Positions 10,036 through 19,132 of a DNA stretch of 64,000 nt are shown one piece after another (positions within the stretch are counted from its first letter, which is position 1; each line of letters opens with the position of its first letter). A model generated the notes under the pieces. It was not told where the DNA came from. It saw only the letters and a list, made by a program, of their open reading frames with translations, and did not search any database. Source of the DNA: JBGTGG01 sp964398945. GTDB taxonomy: Bacteria; Bacteroidota; Bacteroidia; Cytophagales; Cyclobacteriaceae. The stretch covers positions 98,987 through 162,986 of the forward strand of contig CAYNOT010000012.1 in the NCBI GenBank assembly GCA_964398945.1. The letters are read 5' to 3'. A program made the translations under genes and the position numbers.

Positions 10036-10734
10036 TTAGAATACACATTTTACTTTTCTGAAGATTTTTTGAATCCCACCTGGTTCTTCATAGACGTCAT
10101 CTATCGCCACCTTTCCAAGAATGATGTGTGTATCAAATACCATCGTGATTTCAATCGGTTCGGTAAGTTCATCCTGAACAACATACTCAACCTTTTCATA
10201 ACCAATGAAACTAAAGACCAATACCTCGCCTGGTTTTAGTTTCCTCGGAAATTCAAATTTCCCATCTTCATCAGAAATAGTTCCTTCATCGCCATTCTTC
10301 AGGTAAATATTGACCCCCGGCATTAACCCGCCATCTTCTGACTTGATTACCCCTTTTACAATGTGTTCTGCAGCTAGCATAACCATCCGTTGGATTGCTA
10401 CTTGATTTGATTTTTCACGTTCATGATTTGCAAAACCGGAATGACTCACAAGCCCCATCATCAAGACCAACAACCCGGCTTTCAGTAGTTTAAAACCCGG
10501 ATTGATGAATGATCCCGTAAGTGAAGGATACATTTTAAGTTGATGGGCTTGAAACAACCCGCAGGTTTGATTTGTACTTTTCGAAAAATGGGCAACTATT
10601 TCAGCATCGCTCATTTTTGTGAAATCAATTACTTCCGTACTACAGGAATCACAAAATGCACCGTTGTGGGTCGGGGTAAATCCGCGCCAGTTTTCAGCGC
10701 ATGCATTGGGGATTGTTAAGTTTAGATTTTTCAT
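10036..10734 (-). CDS. Membrane protein with Cys motif and carboxypeptidase-regulatory-like domain
   Basis: This 232-residue protein begins with a cytoplasmic-looking segment of about 60 residues. It has the pattern C-x2-NW...FCDSCSTEVIDFT, a widespread Bacteroidota N-terminal module with three conserved cysteines that may bind a metal. A hydrophobic membrane segment at about 82-100 comes next, then a carboxypeptidase-regulatory-like beta sandwich (about 120-210, GVIKSEDGGLMPGVNIYLKN). The module order suggests an inner-membrane protein with the beta domain in the periplasm. The function is unknown. It lies 9 bases upstream of the transglutaminase-like gene and is likely in the same transcript. 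Confidence 0.7.
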   Translation of the reverse strand: MKNLNLTIPNACAENWRGFTPTHNGAFCDSCSTEVIDFTKMSDAEIVAHFSKSTNQTCGLFQAHQLKMYPSLTGSFINPGFKLLKAGLLVLMMGLVSHSGFANHEREKSNQVAIQRMVMLAAEHIVKGVIKSEDGGLMPGVNIYLKNGDEGTISDEDGKFEFPRKLKPGEVLVFSFIGYEKVEYVVQDELTEPIEITMVFDTHIILGKVAIDDVYEEPGGIQKIFRKVKCVF

Positions 10735-10811
10735 ACGTTTTATGGTTTTTTCTTACCAGATGCAAAGGCTGGCAGGATTCCATAAAACTTCGGCTAACTT
10801 TTTTTGGTTTT

Positions 10812-11426
10812 TTACACATTGGGAAACAACGTTTCATAAATTACTTTTGCGGCCGCCTCACTTCCTTTTCGTGAAGGATGAAATCCATCCGGCCCGTAAT
10901 AGGAAAAATCATTCGTGGCATCAAAATATGCTTTCCATGTCCTCCCTACCGGGCAAAGCAACGATCCTGTTTCATTTGCAGCATCTGTGTAATTCCTGAT
11001 CACTCCATCAAAGGTTCCATAATTCATCCGGGCCGGCCACACCATAAAGAAGGCCAGCTGCACCTCGCTTTTTTTACAAAGTGATTTTATTTTCTTTCCA
11101 TACTCCAACAGCATTGTTCTTCCTTCCATTTGTGAGGATGGCCCCTGCTGCACGACCACAAAATCAAAATTTCCTGAGCGTATCAACTTCTGTAACTTTC
11201 TGCCATTCCAATGATCTTCCAATCCATAATTCGGAACTGCGAGCATTTCCACTTTTATTTCCATACCATTTGCCTTGCCCAACTCTTTCACTATTTCCGG
11301 AAGATTATTTGTGTAGGTAAGGCTGTTGCCAACAAAGAGGATTCGTTTGGGTTCATGCGTGCCCGTATCCTGACTACTTCCATACCCAACGCTTACAAAA
11401 ACAAAAAGTATTATGAGCCGGATCAT
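10812..11426 (-). CDS. SGNH/GDSL-family hydrolase
   Basis: This 204-residue exported esterase-type hydrolase has a short signal peptide (to about 18). The block I serine motif reads FVGNSLTYTNNLP and the C-terminal Asp/His motif reads DGFHPSRKGS; these supply the catalytic Ser, Asp and His. A VVVQQGPSS stretch corresponds to the conserved central block. The substrate is probably an ester or acetyl group on a glycan or lipid, but cannot be specified. Its ATG overlaps the stop of the upstream PD40 gene by four bases (ATGA at 11423-11426), which implies translational coupling. Confidence 0.8.
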   Translation of the reverse strand: MIRLIILFVFVSVGYGSSQDTGTHEPKRILFVGNSLTYTNNLPEIVKELGKANGMEIKVEMLAVPNYGLEDHWNGRKLQKLIRSGNFDFVVVQQGPSSQMEGRTMLLEYGKKIKSLCKKSEVQLAFFMVWPARMNYGTFDGVIRNYTDAANETGSLLCPVGRTWKAYFDATNDFSYYGPDGFHPSRKGSEAAAKVIYETLFPNV

Positions 11427-12406
11427 TTCATGTTGTTGAATTGATCAAGCACCGTTTGAAAGTCTATCCAATAGATATTTCCATTTCCATTCAAGGGCGT
11501 TACTGAAAGTTTTTGAATATCCTGATAGGTTGCATGTTGTATTGAGAACGTTGTCGGCAACTGGTGCCGATCACTGGTGATGAATAACCGCTTGCCATCC
11601 GCAGAGATGAACGGACAGTAGTCCAATTGTTTTGAGTTTAATGCAGCCATATTTTTAGCGGGCTGCCAATTTCCATTTGAATCCCTTGCGCTCATGTACA
11701 AGTCGCCACCCCCCATATCATCTGCGCGACCATACGAGGTAAACAGGATATACTTTTCATCTGCTGAAACAAAGGCATTGAATTCATAAAATTTTGAATT
11801 GATAGTGGTGTCCAACGCGACCGGTTTTTGATACTGTCTATTTTGATAATGGGCTACATATATATCTTCCCTTCCCGGCCCGCCAGTATACGTAGCAGTA
11901 AAATATAAATTTCCACTTTTTGTGATGGACGGATAAAACTCGTCCGCTTCCGTATTGATTGGCGATCCTACGTTTTCCGGGCTCCCCCAGCCACTGCCCT
12001 TTCTTGATACTTTCCAGATATCAAAATCCTTGACCACGTTTCCTGAAAGTGGCCGGTTAGAGGAAAAATAAATGGTATTTCCATCCGGACTAAATGCTGG
12101 CTCCAGATCACTGAAGTTTCCGGCAAACGAAACCACTTCCAGCGGGCCCCACTTTCCTTCTGAAACCTGTTTGCTATAAACAATTGTTTGAAAAGTTGAC
12201 TTCGGAGTATATATCGTGAATAATATTTCCTTGCCGTCAGGCGATAAAGCAAAATCGCGTTCATTTATTGCTGTTGAAATAAAATCTTCCCCCAGCATAC
12301 TAAGCGTTTTTGGTGGGGATGTTAAAGAAAGGTTTTTGATGTCTTGCGACCAGCCTGTAGTAAAACCAACATTTACACTTATTAAGAAAAGCAGGAAATA
12401 TTTCAT
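11423..12406 (-). CDS. PD40/TolB-like beta-propeller protein
   Basis: This is a protein of about 327 residues with a signal peptide (MKYFLLFLISVNVGFTTGWS) and PD40/WD40-like repeats. Each repeat carries the motif SPDGKEILFT, FSPDGNTIYFSSNRP, ISADGKRLFITSDR or similar, typical of TolB-like propellers. It is probably a periplasmic binding or scaffold protein. I start at the ATG at 12406; the frame extends upstream only to a TTG at 12421. It overlaps the following SGNH hydrolase gene by four bases, so the two are likely to work together. Confidence 0.75.
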   Translation of the reverse strand: MKYFLLFLISVNVGFTTGWSQDIKNLSLTSPPKTLSMLGEDFISTAINERDFALSPDGKEILFTIYTPKSTFQTIVYSKQVSEGKWGPLEVVSFAGNFSDLEPAFSPDGNTIYFSSNRPLSGNVVKDFDIWKVSRKGSGWGSPENVGSPINTEADEFYPSITKSGNLYFTATYTGGPGREDIYVAHYQNRQYQKPVALDTTINSKFYEFNAFVSADEKYILFTSYGRADDMGGGDLYMSARDSNGNWQPAKNMAALNSKQLDYCPFISADGKRLFITSDRHQLPTTFSIQHATYQDIQKLSVTPLNGNGNIYWIDFQTVLDQFNNMK

Positions 12407-12609
12407 AGCCGTAATATACAATGAGCGCGATGATACTTAAAATCAACCAAAATAAGGGATAATAGCAACGTTTAAGTTTGGCTCGTTCTTTGTTTTAACA
12501 CACCTGACTAAACAAAAACGTTATGAAATAAGCATAGAAAGAGTCATTGCCAACAGCGTGAACTCACAATGCGAATTCCATGCGACTTTTAAATCTAAAT
12601 ATTAAACTC

Positions 12610-13950
12610 ATGAAAACACGTGGTTTAAAACAACTGGCAGCGATGTTCCTTTTTTCAATAGGATCAATAGCAGTGAATGGGCAGCAGCAATATGAGGCAG
12701 CGGTCCCGGGCGATAACTTTAGCCTGGAAGGTGCGCTTGAGTTATTCAAAAAATCAGCTTCCCCGGAAGCGTTTGAAAAATCATTGAACTCATCCGATTC
12801 GAAGGTGAACAACCTGGACCTTAATGGTGATGGCTATATTGATTATATCCGCGTGATTGACAAGAACGAAGGAAATGTACATGCTTTTATTCTGCAAGCA
12901 GTAATCTCCAAAAACGAAAGCCAGGACGTGGCCGTAATCACATTGGAAAAACTTGCTGACGGTAAAGCCGTGTTGCAAATTACAGGGGATGCCGATGTGT
13001 ATGGCATCGAAACGATCATTGAGCCTACAGAAGAAGTGCGCATCAATGCAGGCGCTACCACTACACGCAGGGTTGTAAACGTTTGGACCTGGCCTTCTGT
13101 ACAATATATATACAGTCCATATTATACCAACGTTTGGATTTCACCGTGGCACTATAGTTACCATCCGGTGTGGTACCGTCCGTGGAGGCCCGTTGCATAC
13201 CATGTGTATTCACCGTGGTGGAGACCGTACCGTTCGTACTATACGGTTTGTTATACACACCGTGTAACATACGGGCACCAGTTGTACCGCCCTTATAGAA
13301 CAACTTCTGTAATTGTATACAACAGGCACAACGAACGGATTACAACGTACCGTTCTACGCGCCCTGACTATGACCGAAACGGACATTATAAATATGCCGA
13401 CAATAGAAAACGAACCACACGTGGTGACAACAGTTACAGCGGTAGCCGATCCGATACACGAAACAGTGCGACAATGGATAGAAGACAAAGTGATTCACGG
13501 GGAAGGTATTCTGATAACACGTCCCGTTCAACAACGGAGCGCAGAAGTCAGGAGACTACGAGGAGCAACGAAACAAAGCGTGAATACAGTGGCAACACGC
13601 CAACAACAAGGCGAAGTGAAGCTACACCGGCAAACCGTACGCCTCAGCAAAACCAGAATGCGCGCCCCACTACTTCACAACCGGAGCGTAGGCCAACGGT
13701 ACAAAGCAGTACACCTGAGCGAAAGCCAACGGTGCAACGTAGCGAACCCGAACGGAAGCCAACGGTGCAACGCACGAGTGAGCCACGGAAGTATTCTGAT
13801 CCCGGAAACGGAAGATCACAGCAACCGGCTACACGCCCTGCTCCCAGTGTTGAACGAAAATCAACACCACCGCCTTCCCGACAAAGTTCGGGAGAAAACA
13901 AAAGCCAACAGCGGTCAGGCGCTGAGCGATCAAAAAGAGGGGGACAATAG
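12610..13950 (+). CDS. Secreted protein with EF-hand-like motif, Tyr/Trp-rich core and repeat-rich tail
   Basis: This is a protein of about 446 residues. I choose the ATG at 12610 (MKTRGLKQLAAMFLFSIGS), which gives a good signal peptide; an in-frame ATG at 12580 adds ten residues. The N-terminal domain (to about 150) contains DLNGDGYIDYIRV, an EF-hand/dockerin-like calcium loop. A remarkable Tyr-Trp-Pro-Arg stretch covers about 165-245. The rest is a low-complexity basic and polar tail with near-repeats of ERKPTVQR at about 365-395. It is likely to sit in the envelope or outside the cell. The function is unknown and I do not recognise a named family. Confidence 0.65.
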   Translation: MKTRGLKQLAAMFLFSIGSIAVNGQQQYEAAVPGDNFSLEGALELFKKSASPEAFEKSLNSSDSKVNNLDLNGDGYIDYIRVIDKNEGNVHAFILQAVISKNESQDVAVITLEKLADGKAVLQITGDADVYGIETIIEPTEEVRINAGATTTRRVVNVWTWPSVQYIYSPYYTNVWISPWHYSYHPVWYRPWRPVAYHVYSPWWRPYRSYYTVCYTHRVTYGHQLYRPYRTTSVIVYNRHNERITTYRSTRPDYDRNGHYKYADNRKRTTRGDNSYSGSRSDTRNSATMDRRQSDSRGRYSDNTSRSTTERRSQETTRSNETKREYSGNTPTTRRSEATPANRTPQQNQNARPTTSQPERRPTVQSSTPERKPTVQRSEPERKPTVQRTSEPRKYSDPGNGRSQQPATRPAPSVERKSTPPPSRQSSGENKSQQRSGAERSKRGGQ

Positions 13951-13965
13951 TCCTCCTTTTTTTTG
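13932..13965 (+). terminator. Rho-independent terminator overlapping a stop codon
   Basis: The stem GGAC/GTCC (13942-13945 and 13950-13953) continues outward through G-U, G-C and A-U pairs into a run of eight T. The TAG stop at 13948-13950 lies in the loop and the first base of the right arm, so the gene ends inside its own terminator. Confidence 0.7.
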
Positions 13966-14089
13966 TATTATAATTGCTACTTAAGCGTGGATAAAAGTAA
14001 GGTGTTGGGTTTGTCGTGATAAATTCAGAACTTGACCTTGACTATAGGAAATGAAATCATCTTCCCAATTACATGCCTGAACGTTGTAT

Positions 14090-14899
14090 ATGATGAAAGA
14101 AAATAGAATGGCCTACCCGACTATTAAACAAAGTTGGGTGATTGTTGGAATCGCTATAGTCTTTATGATACTGTTTAGTCCTGTTAACTTGGCACTAAAC
14201 ACTTTTGCAGGAAAGGAAGTATCTTTTTTAATTTATTATCTCCTATCTATGGGAGCAACCTTTTGGTTTGCTCATTTGAAGAGGAGGAAATGGACTAGTG
14301 TAAGTGACTATAATTTCCAATTCGGTTCCATTAAAATAGCAATCCTTGTTTCAGTGGCTACTATTGCAATTCAAATAGGGATTGTTTCTCCGATTGTAAG
14401 TTTAATACCAATGCCGGAATCTTTGGTAAAGATTTTTATTGAATTCGCAAAGATGAAGGGGTTATATTCATTCATTGCCATCATCATTGCGGCTCCAATC
14501 CTAGAGGAATTGATCTTTAGAGGAATTATGCTCAATGGGCTCTTAAAGATATACTCACCGTTAAAGTCTATTGTAATTTCAAGCCTGCTTTTTGGTGTTG
14601 TTCATTTGAATCCCTGGCAATTTGTTGCGGCTTTTGTTATTGGAATATTTTCTGGGTGGGTATATTATAAGACTCAAAAGTTGACATTATGCATACTTAT
14701 TCATTTTTCAAATAACTTATTTGCGTTTGGTTCTGGATATTTTATGGATACAGAAAGTATCGTGGATAAAACATTGACTGAAATATATGGAGGCTACTTT
14801 AATCTGATTGCCATTACATTAGGCGCCATTACAGTTGGGATTATTTGCCTACATATTATAAGAGTAGAAATGATGCATACGGAATCAGAAATTGATTAA
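14090..14899 (+). CDS. CPBP-family intramembrane metalloprotease
   Basis: This membrane protein of about 269 residues has seven or eight helices and the CPBP (CAAX protease/Abi) motifs in order: EELIFRG (motif 1), FGVVH (motif 2) and HFSNN (motif 3). These supply the glutamates, histidines and asparagine of the active site. In bacteria such proteins act in bacteriocin self-immunity or membrane-protein processing. The earliest frame start is a TTG at 14084; I use the ATG at 14090, and 14093 is also possible. The gene looks more AT-rich than its neighbours by eye, which may mean recent transfer. Its TAA is followed directly by the ATG of an acetyltransferase gene, so the two are coupled. Confidence 0.8.
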   Translation: MMKENRMAYPTIKQSWVIVGIAIVFMILFSPVNLALNTFAGKEVSFLIYYLLSMGATFWFAHLKRRKWTSVSDYNFQFGSIKIAILVSVATIAIQIGIVSPIVSLIPMPESLVKIFIEFAKMKGLYSFIAIIIAAPILEELIFRGIMLNGLLKIYSPLKSIVISSLLFGVVHLNPWQFVAAFVIGIFSGWVYYKTQKLTLCILIHFSNNLFAFGSGYFMDTESIVDKTLTEIYGGYFNLIAITLGAITVGIICLHIIRVEMMHTESEID

Positions 14900-15409
14900 A
14901 TGCTCACCCTCCGAAAAGCAACCTGCAACGACCTGAATCTTTTGCAACATTGGGATGAGCAACCCCATGTGATCGCATCGGATCCAAATGATGATTGGGA
15001 TTGGGAATATGAATTGAACCGTGAACCAGAATGGAGGGAACAACTCATTGCCATGGTTGATACTATCCCTATCGGGTTCATCCAAATCATAGACCCTGCA
15101 AAAGAGGAATCCCATTACTGGGGAGAAATAGAAGAGGGCAAGCGCGCCATTGATATTTGGATAGGTGAAGCAAACTATCTGGGAAAAGGGGTTGGTTCAC
15201 AGATGATGAAACTGGCGCTCGACAGATGTTTTCAGGATACCACCGTTACCGCGGTAGTAATAGACCCGCTGGCAACCAACACACGGGCTATCAATTTTTA
15301 TAAACGAATCGGTTTTCAATTTTTGGAGGATCGGGCATTTGGTGAAGACAGTTGCAAAATCTATTCAATAGACCGTGTTACTTGGGGGCAACAGAACAAT
15401 TCCTTGTAA
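14900..15409 (+). CDS. GNAT acetyltransferase, AAC(6')-like
   Basis: This 169-residue acetyl-CoA-dependent N-acetyltransferase has the GNAT core: a beta-bulge strand with DIWIG, then the pyrophosphate-binding motif LGKGVGSQMM (about 95-104), then DPLATNTRAINFYKRIGF. This layout is characteristic of the aminoglycoside 6'-N-acetyltransferase Ib group and its relatives in Bacteroidota. Whether it acts on aminoglycosides or another amine cannot be told. It begins on the base after the stop of the CPBP gene (TAAATG), which implies coupled translation. Confidence 0.8.
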   Translation: MLTLRKATCNDLNLLQHWDEQPHVIASDPNDDWDWEYELNREPEWREQLIAMVDTIPIGFIQIIDPAKEESHYWGEIEEGKRAIDIWIGEANYLGKGVGSQMMKLALDRCFQDTTVTAVVIDPLATNTRAINFYKRIGFQFLEDRAFGEDSCKIYSIDRVTWGQQNNSL

Positions 15410-15543
15410 ATTCCCCATAGTCGGATTAATAGACGCAGACGCTTGTGCTATTATTAGTTTGAAACATGGTGGAATGATTTAAAGAATGACGTTCTTACGG
15501 ATAATCAACGTTGGTGTAGCAAATCGCCCGATGATTAAACTAT

Positions 15544-16170
15544 ATGACGGGCAAGGAAAATGATGTGGTTCTGGAAGAGAACCAATTTGAAGGGCTGGTA
15601 CAAGAACTTATTGATAATGACTACGGGTGCTGTAATGATTTCATAACACCGGATACCATGACAGGACTTAGCGCCAACATCACCAGGTTGAGTGCTGCAG
15701 GAAGCATGATAGCAGCAGGTATCGGTAATACGAAGGAACCGCATTCCAATTTGCTTATCAGAAGCGACACCGTTAATTGGATTGCAAACAAAAGTACCGA
15801 TCCGCATGAAGCCATCTACCTGAAAAAGATCGGCAATTTTATCAAGCATCTGAACACCACCTGCTATACTTCCCTGAAAAGTTTTGAATGCCATTACTCG
15901 AACTACGGAAAAGGCGATTTCTATAAGCGCCATCTCGACCAGTTCAAGAACGAAAAAGGACGAAAATATTCCATCGTCTTGTACCTGAACCAGGATTGGA
16001 AAGAAGAAGATGGTGGTATGTTGTCGTTGTATCCAAAAGGCGGAACACAAAAAGACATTTCACCAATGGGAGGCCGCATGGTGTTCTTTCGAAGCAATGA
16101 GATGGAACATGAAGTCCACCCTTCCATAAGTCGGGAAAGAAGAAGTATTGCCGGGTGGTTGAAAGACTAA
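15544..16170 (+). CDS. 2-oxoglutarate/Fe(II) dioxygenase, prolyl-4-hydroxylase type
   Basis: This 208-residue cytoplasmic protein has the double-stranded beta-helix of the 2OG-Fe(II) family. The iron ligands are His and Asp in RHLDQF (about 130) and His in EHEVHPS, with the 2OG-binding Arg/Lys in SRERRSIAGW near the end. Fe(II) and 2-oxoglutarate are used to hydroxylate a protein or small-molecule substrate, probably a side chain. The upstream gap (15410-15543) suggests its own promoter. No partner gene hints at the substrate. Confidence 0.85.
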   Translation: MTGKENDVVLEENQFEGLVQELIDNDYGCCNDFITPDTMTGLSANITRLSAAGSMIAAGIGNTKEPHSNLLIRSDTVNWIANKSTDPHEAIYLKKIGNFIKHLNTTCYTSLKSFECHYSNYGKGDFYKRHLDQFKNEKGRKYSIVLYLNQDWKEEDGGMLSLYPKGGTQKDISPMGGRMVFFRSNEMEHEVHPSISRERRSIAGWLKD

Positions 16171-16283
16171 TGGATTTTGTGCAATTCTTTCCTTTTTAAA
16201 GGAGGCAACTCGCTGAAGATTGCCAAATTATTTCTAAACTTATTAGATTGGAAATTATTTATGCAATTCGCAACTTAAAATCC

Positions 16284-17135
16284 ATGACTAAAACCATTTT
16301 ACTTTCCGCGTGCCTGCTCATTTCCAATTTACTCTCTGCACAGAAGATAGCCTATGTCATCTACAACACGGAAGGAAAAAAAGTGACTTATGAAAAAATG
16401 GTGAAAAACCTTAGTTCCAAGGACATCATTTTATTTGGTGAACAACACAACAATCCGATTGCCCACTGGTTGCAATACGAAGTTACGGTGGACCTCAGCC
16501 AGTCGCGGCAACTCATGCTGGGTGCGGAAATGTTTGAGGCAGACAATCAGCAACCATTAAACGATTACCTCGCAGACCGCATTACCAAAAAAGGCCTGGA
16601 TACGCTTGCCCGGTTGTGGCGAAATTATAAAACGGATTATGCTCCGCTGGTTGATTTCGCGAAAGAAAAAAAACTTCCTTTTATCGCCACCAATATCCCG
16701 AGAAGGTATGCCAGCCTTGTCCATAAAAAAGGATTTCAGGCGTTGGATTCCCTCTCAGTTGAGGAGAAAACATGGATTGCCCCATTGCCCTTTCCCTACG
16801 ACAGTGAGCTCCCTACCTACAAAAATATTCTGCTGATGATGGGCGATCATGGAACGCCCCAATTGGTAATGGCGCAAGCTTCCAAAGATGCTACTATGGC
16901 GTATTTCATTTTAAAGAATTACCAACCGGGGTCATTGTTTATCCATTACAATGGTGCATACCATTCCGATAATTATGAAGGGATACTTTGGTACCTGAAA
17001 AATTCACGAAGTGACCTAAAGTATGCAACTATCTCTACGGTGCTGCAGGAAAACGTAAACAAACTGGAAAAAGAAAACCATAAGAAGGCAGATTTTATTA
17101 TTTGTGTTGACAATAATATGACGACAACGTATTAG
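16284..17135 (+). CDS. ChaN-like exported protein
   Basis: This protein of about 283 residues has a signal peptide (MTKTILLSACLLISNLLSAQ). The ChaN/DUF399 core shows DIILFGEQHNNP, MLGAEMFEADNQ, IPRRYA and a C-terminal FIHYNGAYHSDNYEGILWYL segment with conserved histidines. ChaN proteins are described as heme-binding and iron-regulated lipoproteins; the lipobox is absent here, so this one is likely soluble in the periplasm. I start at the ATG at 16284. An upstream TTG at 16248 in the same frame would place extra residues before the signal peptide and is unlikely. Confidence 0.75.
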   Translation: MTKTILLSACLLISNLLSAQKIAYVIYNTEGKKVTYEKMVKNLSSKDIILFGEQHNNPIAHWLQYEVTVDLSQSRQLMLGAEMFEADNQQPLNDYLADRITKKGLDTLARLWRNYKTDYAPLVDFAKEKKLPFIATNIPRRYASLVHKKGFQALDSLSVEEKTWIAPLPFPYDSELPTYKNILLMMGDHGTPQLVMAQASKDATMAYFILKNYQPGSLFIHYNGAYHSDNYEGILWYLKNSRSDLKYATISTVLQENVNKLEKENHKKADFIICVDNNMTTTY

Positions 17136-17140
17136 GTGAT

Positions 17141-17162
17141 AAAAATTCTTATAAGTAAGAAT
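17141..17162 (-). terminator. Probable terminator of the GH5 cellulase gene
   Basis: Perfect 7-base arms (ATTCTTA/TAAGAAT at 17145-17151 and 17156-17162) with a 4-base loop are followed on the minus strand by a T run (17141-17145). It lies between the convergent ChaN-like and GH5 genes. The stem is AT-rich and therefore weak. Confidence 0.45.
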
Positions 17163-17214
17163 AAGGCAAGGGTTATAACCGAACAAAAACATTAACGACT
17201 AAAGGCCAGAGCCC

Positions 17215-18948
17215 CTACTCCTTTAAAACCTTTACCACTTCACTAAACCCCATTCCATATAACCGTACAAAATATAATCCCCGCGGAACATCTTCCACAT
17301 GCAAGGTGGTTGTTTCATCCTCAATCACAAACCGCATTATTCTTCTCCCGACTACATCGTATACTTCTGCGGTGTGAAACCCCCCTACTCCTTTCAGGTG
17401 CAGCATGGATTGGACCGGGTTTGGATACGCAGTTACTACTGGACTTCTTTCCGTGTCAAAAATATCAGTCGCAATACCAATCTGAATCTCTTCAACTTTT
17501 ACATTCGTAATGCTCACATTGGTTGTTGAAGTTCCCAGATCAAATACAAGGCGGGCGCTCAAATCAGTTGGATCGTTCATGGTAAATGAATTAACAATTG
17601 TTGCTTCCGCGGTGCCAAGACTGATTCCATTATATCCGCTGTACGAATTCCATGGATCACTCGCTTTGCCTGCATAAAAAGTCAATGAACGATCGGCTAC
17701 TGCCTGCGCAGTAAAAGATATCTTATACTGTTTATCTTTTTCCAAAGGGATGTTGTTTTTAACAAGTTGGATGTGCCAGGTTTGCGTTCCTCCATTGGTG
17801 ATGGAAATATTGAGCTTGCCTGAAGAAGTTAAGCTTGAAGATGCACCACCTTGACTTGAAAGTATCCAGCCATCTGTACCTGTAGAAAAATTACTGGTAT
17901 AGATCGGTATCGCAGTAATAGGGATTGGCGCTGGCATTTCATTGTGAAGCAATGCATCGACTAAAGAAGTGTTGAATGCTTTTGTTGCGGGGTTATAAAT
18001 CCCAAAGCCGGCACTAAATTCCCAATACGCCCAACTCAAATTTTGTTCTTCAAACCAGCGCGCAAGAAAAGTAGTCCATCGCTCGCGCGAATCAGCATCG
18101 GCTGTGCTATACGCCCCAAACTCACCCACATGAATGGGGATATTGTTCTCCTCTGAAAACTGTAGCGCATAACTGAATTCATTCACCACGGTTTCGCGGT
18201 CTGCTTCCGTATCGTTCCAGGTTGTACCCAACCAGGCATCGGCACCATCAACCCACTCAGCACCCTGGTGCGTAAATGGAAACGGGTTATAATAGTGTGG
18301 TGATAAAATTATGTATTCATCATCCGGCAATTCCAATTTGCTAATACCACCCAGTCCGCCAAACTCTGCCACCCCCAACAACACCACACGTGTTGGATTT
18401 GTAATCCGTATTTCAGCAAGCGCATCTGCAAAAAATTCATTCCATAATCCAGGTGATAAATTGCCATGCGGTTCATTCAGCACTTCAAACAACAGGTTTT
18501 CCGGATAGTCCTTAAAATGATTCGCGATCTGTGACCATTGTGATAAAAACCTTTCCTTTTGCCCAACAGGATTTTCAAACAACACATCATGATGGTGCAT
18601 GTTCACGATGATATACAAATTGTGTTTGACCGCGCTGTCAACTACCTGTTGAATACGTTCAAGAAAGGAAGGTACAATAGTATACGGGGCAGTTGCCATG
18701 CTTCGTGCAGCAGGTTCCCACCGTACAGGCAAGCGTACATGTTGAAACCCAAGTTCCGCCATGGTTTCAAAATATTCAGGATCCCATGGGTTTCCCCATT
18801 CGGATTCCGATGGTGCTTCAAAGCAATTCCCCATATTGACCCCTCGTCCCAACTTCCCGTTCATTTCAAAAGCAGGAAGCCGGTTCTGGGCCCATCCTGA
18901 AAAGCTAAGCGAAAAAGAAATAACAACCAAAATCCGTATCCGTATCAT
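17215..18948 (-). CDS. GH5 endoglucanase with carbohydrate-binding domain and T9SS tail
   Basis: This 577-residue secreted cellulase-type enzyme has a signal peptide (to about 20). The GH5 TIM barrel covers about 25-330, with the acid/base Glu159 in LNEPHG and the nucleophile Glu276 in VGEFG, plus the conserved VRLPVRW and HYYNPFPFTHQG strands. A CBM4/9-like beta sandwich follows at about 350-475. The last 80 residues are a type IX secretion sorting domain (AYPNPVQSMLHLKG, VYDVVGRR, GLYFVRLYG). The protein should therefore cross the outer membrane by the T9SS and be attached or released at the surface, which also implies a T9SS elsewhere in the genome. The likely substrate is cellulose, glucomannan or another beta-1,4-glucan. 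Confidence 0.9.
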   Translation of the reverse strand: MIRIRILVVISFSLSFSGWAQNRLPAFEMNGKLGRGVNMGNCFEAPSESEWGNPWDPEYFETMAELGFQHVRLPVRWEPAARSMATAPYTIVPSFLERIQQVVDSAVKHNLYIIVNMHHHDVLFENPVGQKERFLSQWSQIANHFKDYPENLLFEVLNEPHGNLSPGLWNEFFADALAEIRITNPTRVVLLGVAEFGGLGGISKLELPDDEYIILSPHYYNPFPFTHQGAEWVDGADAWLGTTWNDTEADRETVVNEFSYALQFSEENNIPIHVGEFGAYSTADADSRERWTTFLARWFEEQNLSWAYWEFSAGFGIYNPATKAFNTSLVDALLHNEMPAPIPITAIPIYTSNFSTGTDGWILSSQGGASSSLTSSGKLNISITNGGTQTWHIQLVKNNIPLEKDKQYKISFTAQAVADRSLTFYAGKASDPWNSYSGYNGISLGTAEATIVNSFTMNDPTDLSARLVFDLGTSTTNVSITNVKVEEIQIGIATDIFDTERSPVVTAYPNPVQSMLHLKGVGGFHTAEVYDVVGRRIMRFVIEDETTTLHVEDVPRGLYFVRLYGMGFSEVVKVLKE

Positions 18949-19043
18949 TGTAACGTTTTTCCCACAACAATATACAAACCCTCACAAAAGCATCCTATCT
19001 GTGAGTTGCTTAAAAGTTCACACGGGGAATTGATAATCCTAAG

Positions 19044-19073
19044 TAAAAAAACACCTGACCTTTCAATCAGATG
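19044..19073 (-). terminator. Terminator of the DoxX-like gene
   Basis: On the minus strand CATCTGA and TCAGGTG (19067-19073 and 19052-19058) pair with one G-U across an 8-base loop and are followed by seven T. It lies about 60 bases past the stop of the DoxX-like gene. Confidence 0.6.
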
Positions 19074-19132
19074 CCCTAAGCACTACAAGAAATTAAAAAA
19101 CTTGTTTGAATCGAACCTGAAGTCCTATTGGG

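Noticed and set aside
13313..13984. A 223-codon plus-strand frame overlapping the Tyr/Trp-rich secreted protein
   Set aside because: It lies out of frame inside the Arg/Ser/Pro-rich tail, has no start context or family motif, and the other frame has a signal peptide, conserved motifs and a matching terminator.
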